Assembly: GCF_900128455.1 (NCBI RefSeq)
Contig: NZ_LT635783.1
Span: 1,078,632-1,142,631 of the forward strand
Source of the DNA: Bacteroides mediterraneensis
Lineage (GTDB): Bacteria; Bacteroidota; Bacteroidia; Bacteroidales; Bacteroidaceae
Direction: 5' to 3'
Length of the DNA: 64,000 nucleotides
Of this stretch, positions 8,375-14,575 are shown piece after piece. Position 1 is the first letter of the stretch; every line of letters begins with the position of its first letter. A model generated the notes under the pieces. That model made no database searches and was not told where the DNA came from. It saw only the letters and a program-made list of their open reading frames with translations. The position numbers were made by a program, and so were the translations under genes.

Positions 8375-9673
8375 ATGAATGTATTTCTTTTTAGACGCTA
8401 CCTGTTGTTTTGCGTTTCTTTGTTTGTGAACGCGCTTGGAATCGCCTTCATTACCAAGGCTTTGCTGGGTACGTCTCCGATTACGAGTGTGACGTACGTA
8501 TTGAGTATGTTTACTCCTTTGACCATCGGACAGTGGACTATCTTGTTGAACCTTCTGTTTGTGGTGCTGGAGCCGTTTCTGATGTCACGCCAGGAATTGA
8601 AAGCTGATTTGCGGATGTACCTTCTGCAGATTCCCATTTCTTTCTGTTTCGGTACGTTTATTGATATTTGTATGCACTATGTGTTGTTCTGGCTTCACCC
8701 GGAAACCTATGTATATATGATTATTGCCCTGCTGATAGGTTGTGTGATTCTGGCCGTAGGTATCGCACTCGAGGTAAAGGCAAATGCAGCCATGATGGCC
8801 GGGGAATATTTTGTGAACGTCATCACAAAAAGGTTCCGTGGAGAGTTTGGCTATGTGAAGCTGGGATTTGATGTGACGCTGGTTGTCCTTGCCTGCTTGT
8901 TGTCCTTGATATTCATGTCGGGAATCTATGGGGTACGTGAAGGAACCGTGATTTCGGCGTTGGTGGTAGGTCCGATTGTACATTTTGTGAGCCCGTACTA
9001 TCAGTTTTTGGATAAATGGATTACAGATCCTTCTGTGCGGGAAAAAGCCGCTATGGCCCAAGGACAGCATATTGTAATTACCATTGCGCGTGAGTATGGA
9101 AGTGGGGGGCATCTGCTGGGTGAGATGCTCTCTAAGGAACTCGGTCTTAAGCTGTATGACAAGGAGTTTATCCAGCTGGCTGCCCAGCGTAGCGGAATGG
9201 ATGAGCAGTACATTGTGAAGAATGAGCAGTCTATCCCTTCTTTCTGGTTGAAATGCATTCTTTCGAAGAACAGTGAACGGCCGCTGGAGTCCAGCCTTTC
9301 ATCGGATGATGTGTTGTTCGTGTCCGAGAGTAAGATTATTCAGGAATTGGCCGCCAAAGAATCCTGTATCATCGTGGGGCGTTGTGCGGATTTCGTATTG
9401 AAGGATTATCCGAAAGTGTTGAAAGTGTTCTGTTATTCCGATGTGGAAAGCGCGGTGAACCGTTGTGTGGAAGAATATGGCATTGCCCGGGAAAATGCGG
9501 AAGCTGAAATCAGGCGGGTAAACCGTAACCGGGTTCATCACTATGAGTATTATACGGGTATGAAATGGGGTGAACCGCATCATTACAATCTGATGCTGAA
9601 TACCGGAACGATTGATTTGAGAACGGCCTGTCAGCTCGTGAAAGGTGTTTATCAGGGTTTGGAGAAGGCCTGA
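8375..9673 (+). CDS. YczE/YitT-like membrane protein fused to a cytidylate kinase-like domain
   Basis: A 432-residue two-part protein. Residues 1-215 contain about six hydrophobic helices resembling the YczE/YitT integral membrane family (FLFRRYLLFCVSLFVNALGI, VGIALEVKANAAMMAGE). Residues about 227-432 are a soluble domain starting ITIAREYGSGGHLLGEMLSK, the phosphate-binding start of the cytidylate kinase-like family, with VGRCADFVL and the arginine-rich RRVNRNRVHHYEYY lid segment. The soluble part should face the cytoplasm. A nucleotide-linked gating or signalling role is possible but untested; whether the kinase-like site is active is unknown. Confidence 0.75.
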   Translation: MNVFLFRRYLLFCVSLFVNALGIAFITKALLGTSPITSVTYVLSMFTPLTIGQWTILLNLLFVVLEPFLMSRQELKADLRMYLLQIPISFCFGTFIDICMHYVLFWLHPETYVYMIIALLIGCVILAVGIALEVKANAAMMAGEYFVNVITKRFRGEFGYVKLGFDVTLVVLACLLSLIFMSGIYGVREGTVISALVVGPIVHFVSPYYQFLDKWITDPSVREKAAMAQGQHIVITIAREYGSGGHLLGEMLSKELGLKLYDKEFIQLAAQRSGMDEQYIVKNEQSIPSFWLKCILSKNSERPLESSLSSDDVLFVSESKIIQELAAKESCIIVGRCADFVLKDYPKVLKVFCYSDVESAVNRCVEEYGIARENAEAEIRRVNRNRVHHYEYYTGMKWGEPHHYNLMLNTGTIDLRTACQLVKGVYQGLEKA

Positions 9674-9751
9674 TAAACCATTTAAAAGGACTGACTTGCT
9701 TTTGGCAAATCAATCCCTTATTTTTTTCTGCTTTATGAGGTACTCTCATAT

Positions 9752-10885
9752 TTAGAAGTAGAACACGTAATTTCTTAGGTAGTTGATAATAGCCCATAAT
9801 GCCATAAAAAAGGCTATGATAACCAGTAAGCAGAGACCCAATATCCATGCTATCCAGTGTTGGGAATGGTCATCACTATACTCTTTATGACCATCTGAAT
9901 ATGTAGTGATGGTACGTATGGTTTGTGCTCCAGCTATCATGCCAAAGATACCAGCAATCATGCCATTGTGTATGTTGCCTCCTCCTCGTTTGCTCCGTTT
10001 GTCTATAAGAAATGCAGGTGTACGGCTTGCTAATATATAGCATCCTGTAGAAATAAGTGTAAGTGCGGCTATTCCTGGTCCCATGATGAACCCGAATAAG
10101 ACACCTACAATGACTCCAAGCCAAACCAATGCTTTTGAACCATCAAAATATCGTTTTTCGTTTGAATTGATTACTTCTGTCAATTCATTTATTCTGTCAA
10201 TGATGTCTTGTTCTGTGGGTTGCAAGGCTATAGCTTGGTCTATTAGGGCAGCGGATGATTTTATTTGTTTCATTTTTTTCGGTTTCCTGATTTCATCTCC
10301 ATCTTCTGTTTGTCCGTCTAAACTCCAGGTATTAAAGGCTGATTCTAGAAAATTGACACATTGGTTGTATTCATCTTCAGACATTGAAGAGGGTTTTCCT
10401 TGTTCCGTTCTGAGCGATGTCATTTCTGCAATTGTAAATTGTTTTTTGTATCTGTCTCCTTTGAAAAAGATATATACCATGTGAGCTATGATTCCCAGAT
10501 ATACCAATATGAGCAAAATGGATTGAATGTAAGTTGATATGTCGGTTGTTTTTTCTACTTTGGCCGTTTGGGAGGAAAATGTGACTGTATCAAAAAGAAT
10601 TTCATCCCCATTATTTTGTATGACCTTAAATTGTAGTTTTCCATTGTTAATAGTGGCTTCACATGTTCCATCGGCAGCATCAACTCCTTCTCTTCCCCCA
10701 TTATATCTGAATGTCAGTATATTATTACGATTGTTTTCCAAATGAAGTTCATAGGTTGATAGAACAGATTGGCTTTTGTTGGGTTCAGTGATATAGATAG
10801 TTACAAATCCATTGCATAACGAATTGGTGTTATATGGATTGAGATTCTTTTGCTCGTCTATATTTAAAACCAGATTAATATTCAT
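9752..10885 (-). CDS. Hypothetical multi-pass membrane protein, 5' end apparently cut by an in-frame TGA
   Basis: I do not recognise this 377-residue product. From the ATG at 10885 it has a beta-rich N-terminal region of about 110 residues, a hydrophobic helix (SILLILVYLGIIAHMVYIFF), a charged cytoplasmic-looking stretch, two or three glycine-rich hydrophobic segments near residues 250-325, and a C-terminal membrane helix (GLCLLVIIAFFMALWAIINY). The region directly upstream encodes, in the same frame, a good signal peptide that ends at a TGA (10910-10912). The ATG used here has a fair ribosome-binding sequence (GGAAGGTG), so a shorter product lacking the signal peptide may still be made. Confidence 0.6.
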   Translation of the reverse strand: MNINLVLNIDEQKNLNPYNTNSLCNGFVTIYITEPNKSQSVLSTYELHLENNRNNILTFRYNGGREGVDAADGTCEATINNGKLQFKVIQNNGDEILFDTVTFSSQTAKVEKTTDISTYIQSILLILVYLGIIAHMVYIFFKGDRYKKQFTIAEMTSLRTEQGKPSSMSEDEYNQCVNFLESAFNTWSLDGQTEDGDEIRKPKKMKQIKSSAALIDQAIALQPTEQDIIDRINELTEVINSNEKRYFDGSKALVWLGVIVGVLFGFIMGPGIAALTLISTGCYILASRTPAFLIDKRSKRGGGNIHNGMIAGIFGMIAGAQTIRTITTYSDGHKEYSDDHSQHWIAWILGLCLLVIIAFFMALWAIINYLRNYVFYF

Positions 10886-10909
10886 ATCACCTTCCGGATT
10901 GCTTCCATT

Positions 10910-11014
10910 TCATTCGCCGTTCCATGGAATATTTGATTTTTCTCCGTATATATTGCCTATGCATGTGATTAAGAATAATGCTATAATAGTAAATTTGTTT
11001 ATGGTAGTATTCAT
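10910..11014 (-). pseudogene. Detached signal-peptide segment of the membrane protein gene, closed by TGA
   Basis: From the ATG at 11012-11014 the frame reads MNTTINKFTIIALFLITCIG followed by NIYGEKSNIPWNGE and then TGA at 10910-10912. Without the TGA the frame runs nine codons into the start of the downstream gene with no shift. The first 24 residues look like an export signal. The simplest reading is a Trp codon (TGG) changed to TGA, splitting one gene in two; a sequencing error is also possible. Confidence 0.6.
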
Positions 11015-11081
11015 AATTTGTAGATTTAATGATAACTATAATTAAGTTTGATATGTTACTTGTGAAACATGAATTCTATAC

Positions 11082-11498
11082 TTATTCATCCATCAATCTG
11101 TCTGTTCCGAACATTTGAATTTTCCACTCTCCTGTATCATCTTTTGTCAGATAGAAATCAGAAATGTTCTCTGTACCATCAGCGCTGGTGAGCTTGTAGG
11201 TGATGCGAACCCATTTTCCTGTCTTACTCTGTTCTTCATTTAGGATTTCGTAGCTTTTTACTTTTTCATCTTCGTCCTCCGAGTTACGTTGTACTATTTC
11301 GATTAAATCCTGAATATCTTTTTCAACCTTTTCAGGATTTGATTGGTCTTCCACATAGAGGCTTCTTACATACGTTTCATAATCACCGTCAATGAGTGCA
11401 TCGAAGGCCTTTTCTACCGTTTTTGTGGGTGTGTTCGATGAACAAGCACCGAGCAGCATGCAGCATGCTGCCATTAGCACTACAGTTAGTTTTTTCAT
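11082..11498 (-). CDS. DUF4878 family lipoprotein
   Basis: A 138-residue lipoprotein with signal segment MKKLTVVLMAACCMLLGAC and the lipobox cysteine at position 19. The mature domain is a small alpha-beta fold of the NTF2-like/Lumazine-binding type: TVEKAFDALIDGDYETYVRSLY, then strands including WVRITYKLTSADG and EWKIQMFG at the C-terminus. DUF4878 proteins have no established function and are common in Bacteroidetes. It lies between two unrecognised leftward genes and is probably co-transcribed with the one upstream (31-base gap). Confidence 0.75.
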   Translation of the reverse strand: MKKLTVVLMAACCMLLGACSSNTPTKTVEKAFDALIDGDYETYVRSLYVEDQSNPEKVEKDIQDLIEIVQRNSEDEDEKVKSYEILNEEQSKTGKWVRITYKLTSADGTENISDFYLTKDDTGEWKIQMFGTDRLMDE

Positions 11499-11529
11499 AC
11501 TGAATAGATATTATATTAAACAATAAAGA

Positions 11530-12114
11530 TTATTCTGATAAGATTTGTTTCAGTTTTTTGTGTCTGATTTCAAGGTATGAGCGTTCGGCTTTTATTTTGT
11601 GAAGTCCTCCCCATTTTCCAGTGATGGCATACTGTGTAACTAATTCTGTTGGAAGAACCCCTGATAGAGTTCTTCGTACTACGGAACAAATCTCGTAAAT
11701 TCGGTTGTTACCAGGTGAAACGAGGTTTTCTAAACTTCTTTTTATTTTTCTGGCTTCGATATTCTTTTCTTCAGAAACAATTTGGTAAATCTGATACAAT
11801 TCTTTTAAGTAGTGGTCTAGGTTTTTGAATTCAACACCTGTATGGTGGAGCAAGAAGAAAATATAGACCGTTTTAGGTAGGTATGACATTTTCACTTCTT
11901 TGTCGCTGTACATGGGAAAGAATAAACGGCATTGTGTATCTATAATGATAGGAGTGTTTATGGATAAACATCTGTCTTCTTTTTTATTGTTCTGTAACGC
12001 CATATCTTTCAGCATCACTTTTATTTCTTCATCTTCCAGCAATTTGCTATTCGTAAGTAATTCTATCAACATCTCTTTTGCTGTGTAATATGAAATAGTC
12101 AATTTCCGGTCCAT
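11530..12114 (-). CDS. Hypothetical protein, 194 residues
   Basis: I do not recognise this protein. It has no signal peptide or membrane helix and looks cytoplasmic. It starts MDRKLTISYYTAKEMLIELL, has a mid-protein segment SYLPKTVYIFFLLHHTGVEF and a basic, helical C-terminus (IRHKKLKQILSE). The LPKTVYIFFLLHHTGVEF phrase resembles short conserved stretches in uncharacterised Bacteroidales proteins, but no function follows. It is divergent from the metacaspase operon, sharing a 190-base intergenic region that contains a large inverted repeat. Confidence 0.6.
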   Translation of the reverse strand: MDRKLTISYYTAKEMLIELLTNSKLLEDEEIKVMLKDMALQNNKKEDRCLSINTPIIIDTQCRLFFPMYSDKEVKMSYLPKTVYIFFLLHHTGVEFKNLDHYLKELYQIYQIVSEEKNIEARKIKRSLENLVSPGNNRIYEICSVVRRTLSGVLPTELVTQYAITGKWGGLHKIKAERSYLEIRHKKLKQILSE

Positions 12115-12210
12115 GGCTTTAATATTTAATATTGCAAATTAAATTAAAAAAAATCTCCACTTTAACTCAAAACAAGATTCTTGCTGCATGATGAAAACCT
12201 TGTTTATAGA

Positions 12211-12248
12211 AAAAGATATTTTGAGTAGGGATATTCAAAACATCTTTT
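12211..12248. promoter_or_regulatory. 14-bp inverted repeat upstream of the metacaspase operon
   Basis: Arms 12211-12224 and 12235-12248 match at 13 of 14 positions around a 10-base centre. The stem is AT-rich and is followed by a T-rich tract on the plus strand. It could be an operator for the divergent genes or a leader hairpin (attenuator) of the operon starting at 12306. The rest of the 12115-12305 gap is AT-rich with no convincing -33/-7 pair. Confidence 0.55.
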
Positions 12249-12305
12249 TTATCTTTATCCCTCAAAGAGCTAAAAGGTAAATGGATAATTGATTTTTTTT
12301 TGCGT

Positions 12306-13226
12306 ATGTTGTTTTTCCGTTGTTTTTTTATGCTATTTATGTGGATAGTTATGAGTGGGAGTCATGCAGATGCTCGTACGGGGAGAGCGTTGGTGGTGGC
12401 TATTGGCAAATATCCGATGGATAGTGGATGGGAAAATATTCATGGCGACAACGATGGTATATTAATTTCTGATTTGTTGAAAAGAAATCATTATCAGCAA
12501 ATTATATTGTTGAAGAATGAAAAGGCCACCAAGGAGAATATTAATCTGTCATTGCAAAAGTTATATGAGGATGTGAAGACTGGCGACTATTTGTTTTTAC
12601 ATTTTTCTTGCCACGGACAGCAGATGATGGATTTGAATGAAGATGAAGAAGACGGGTTGGATGAAGCCTTGGTCCCTTATGATGCATTGTTCTGGTATCT
12701 TCCTGGTATTTATGAGGGAGAAAAGCATTTCAGTGATGATGAATTGGGAGAATGGATTGACAGGTTTCGTCACAAACTGGGAAAATCCGGACAGATTTTT
12801 GTGACTTTGGATGCATGTCATAGTGGGACAGCCAATCGTTATGCGGGCAACATTTATGTTCGTGGTGTCAATAAAATTTTTGCTCCGGATAATTACCGAC
12901 CGTTACCCGGAAGGTATTTGAATCGTAGTATGAGATTGAAGTCTTTGGCTAATCTGGCTCCTACGATGGTATTGAGTGCATGTAGGCCGGAGGAGACAAA
13001 TTATGAATATTATAGTCGGAAGAGCAAATGTCATTATGGGAAACTGACTTATAGTTTCGTACAGGTGGCAGAACGGCAATTAGCTGGATTTACGGCTGAA
13101 GGTTGGTGCAAGGTTGTAAATGAGACCATGCGACAGTTACCTTCCAGTCCGTTGTTGAAATTACAACATCCATATATGGAGTGTAGTGATAAAGAGAAGC
13201 TGTTTATATTGTCTGTGATTCATTAA
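12306..13226 (+). CDS. Exported caspase-family (metacaspase-like) cysteine protease
   Basis: A 306-residue protein from ATG 12306 (a TTG two codons earlier is rejected). Residues 1-22 form a signal peptide ending SHADA, so the protease should be exported. The caspase p20 fold begins ALVVAIGKYPMDSGWENIHG; the catalytic dyad is His103 in HFSCHGQ and Cys171 in TLDACHSGT. The DACHSG form is typical of metacaspases, which cut after Arg or Lys rather than Asp. A DEDEED-like acidic patch follows the His motif, as in calcium-dependent metacaspases. It is the first gene of an operon with a sigma factor, anti-sigma-like protein and CHAT protease; the next start codon is 10 bases past its stop. Confidence 0.85.
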   Translation: MLFFRCFFMLFMWIVMSGSHADARTGRALVVAIGKYPMDSGWENIHGDNDGILISDLLKRNHYQQIILLKNEKATKENINLSLQKLYEDVKTGDYLFLHFSCHGQQMMDLNEDEEDGLDEALVPYDALFWYLPGIYEGEKHFSDDELGEWIDRFRHKLGKSGQIFVTLDACHSGTANRYAGNIYVRGVNKIFAPDNYRPLPGRYLNRSMRLKSLANLAPTMVLSACRPEETNYEYYSRKSKCHYGKLTYSFVQVAERQLAGFTAEGWCKVVNETMRQLPSSPLLKLQHPYMECSDKEKLFILSVIH

Positions 13227-13236
13227 AGTGGAAGTT

Positions 13237-13821
13237 ATGCATTTTGTGTTTGACTGGAAAAGACGGGGAGAACATCAGGATGTTCGAGGAGATATCCTTT
13301 CCAAGGACGGAATAGAGGAGCTTTATAGGTTGTACCGGGCACGATTTATGGGATATATGCAGAAAAGATATCAATTGGGAGAAGAGGAAATATCAGATAT
13401 TTATCATGATAGTTTCTTGTTGATGATTGATAATATTCGTACTGGGAAATACCAGCAGCAGGATGCTTCTCTTTTCACTTATCTTTTGGGGATTGGGAAG
13501 AATCGGGTTTTGAAGAAGTTTCAGAAAGAAACCGAACGTCCTCTTGTGGCTGGATGGATAAGTGAATTATTACCGGATACCGACTGGAAGAATGCATTGG
13601 AAGAGGCGTCTCGTCTGGTGAACGAAGGAGAATCTGTGTGTAATCAAATATTGCAGCTGTTCTATTGGGAACGCTTGAGTATGAGTGCGATTGCTGAGCG
13701 GATGGGCTATCAATCGGCGAGTGTGGCTAAAAGTAAGAAAAATTCGTGTATGCGCCGTTTTTCTTTTGAGCTGAAACGCAGGCTGGAGGGAATGGGCATT
13801 TATTATAAACTGAAGAAGTAA
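13237..13821 (+). CDS. RNA polymerase sigma-70 family (ECF-type) sigma factor
   Basis: A 194-residue protein from ATG 13237, preceded by TGGAAG; a GTG at 13228 would add three residues. Region 2 reads LYRLYRARFMGYMQKRYQLGEEEISDIYHDSFLLMI, with DIYHDSFL matching the core-binding helix of ECF sigma factors. Region 4 is a helix-turn-helix around LFYWERLSMSAIAERMGYQSASVAKSKK. It lacks regions 1.1 and 3, as expected for the ECF type. It sits between the metacaspase and a membrane anti-sigma-like protein and should redirect RNA polymerase to an unknown regulon, perhaps including this operon. Confidence 0.88.
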   Translation: MHFVFDWKRRGEHQDVRGDILSKDGIEELYRLYRARFMGYMQKRYQLGEEEISDIYHDSFLLMIDNIRTGKYQQQDASLFTYLLGIGKNRVLKKFQKETERPLVAGWISELLPDTDWKNALEEASRLVNEGESVCNQILQLFYWERLSMSAIAERMGYQSASVAKSKKNSCMRRFSFELKRRLEGMGIYYKLKK

Positions 13822-13825
13822 GTTT

Positions 13826-14575
13826 ATGGATAGAAATGAGGAAAACAGGATGCTGGATGAGATAGACCGGTTCCTGAATTATGAGATGACTCCGGAAGAA
13901 GAATCGGATTTCATCGCTCGAATGGAAAAGGATGAGGTTCTCAGGGAACAAGTCTTTCTCAGGCAACTGGTTGTAGAGGCCGAGAGAAAGAAGGCAGAAG
14001 CAAGAATCCTGTACCAGAAAAAGCCGGAAAGGAAAAAATTGTCAGTAAGGGTTCAGGTCCGTTTGGTAGCAGCCTGTTTATGCGTGCTGATGGTACTTGG
14101 TTACTTTTACGGGAGAATGTATCGTTTCAGTACTCAGGACGTTTTGCATGAAGTCTATAATCCGCCTGTGTGGGAAACTTTGCGCTCAGAAGGTTTTTCT
14201 ACTCCTGAAACAGCTAGAATAAACCGGCATATCGAGGAATGGTATTCAGAGGGAAAAAGTGATAGCCTGGTCCTTTATTATCAGCAGCTGTCGGAGGAAA
14301 ATAAGCTGGCTTGCATTACGGAAAAGAGCAAAATGTATCTGGGGATAGCTTTTTTACGTCAGGATAATATCGGGCAGGCGTATTTATTGGCTGAGGAACT
14401 TCAGAAAAGTGTGAATAAAGAAGTGGGAGACTGGTTGATGTTGGGATGCTTGCTACACGATGGGAAGAGAGAGGAAGCGGTTGATTGGGCTTTATATATC
14501 AGCCAACAGAAGAACTCTTATAGTGAAGAAGCCCTGCAAATTTATGATGCATTAAATCAACGGCGATGGTTTTAA
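13826..14575 (+). CDS. Single-pass membrane protein, probable anti-sigma factor
   Basis: A 249-residue protein. Residues 1-75 are charged and look cytoplasmic (NRMLDEIDRFLNYEMTPEEE, the start common to Bacteroidetes anti-sigma N-termini). One hydrophobic helix follows at about 77-95 (VRLVAACLCVLMVLGYFYG). The remaining 150 residues would be periplasmic and contain helical repeats (IAFLRQDNIGQAYLLAEELQ, LMLGCLLHDGKREEAVDWAL) resembling TPRs. The assignment rests on topology, position four bases after the sigma gene, and the N-terminal pattern. Its last 10 bases overlap the CHAT gene start, so the two are translationally coupled. Confidence 0.7.
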   Translation: MDRNEENRMLDEIDRFLNYEMTPEEESDFIARMEKDEVLREQVFLRQLVVEAERKKAEARILYQKKPERKKLSVRVQVRLVAACLCVLMVLGYFYGRMYRFSTQDVLHEVYNPPVWETLRSEGFSTPETARINRHIEEWYSEGKSDSLVLYYQQLSEENKLACITEKSKMYLGIAFLRQDNIGQAYLLAEELQKSVNKEVGDWLMLGCLLHDGKREEAVDWALYISQQKNSYSEEALQIYDALNQRRWF

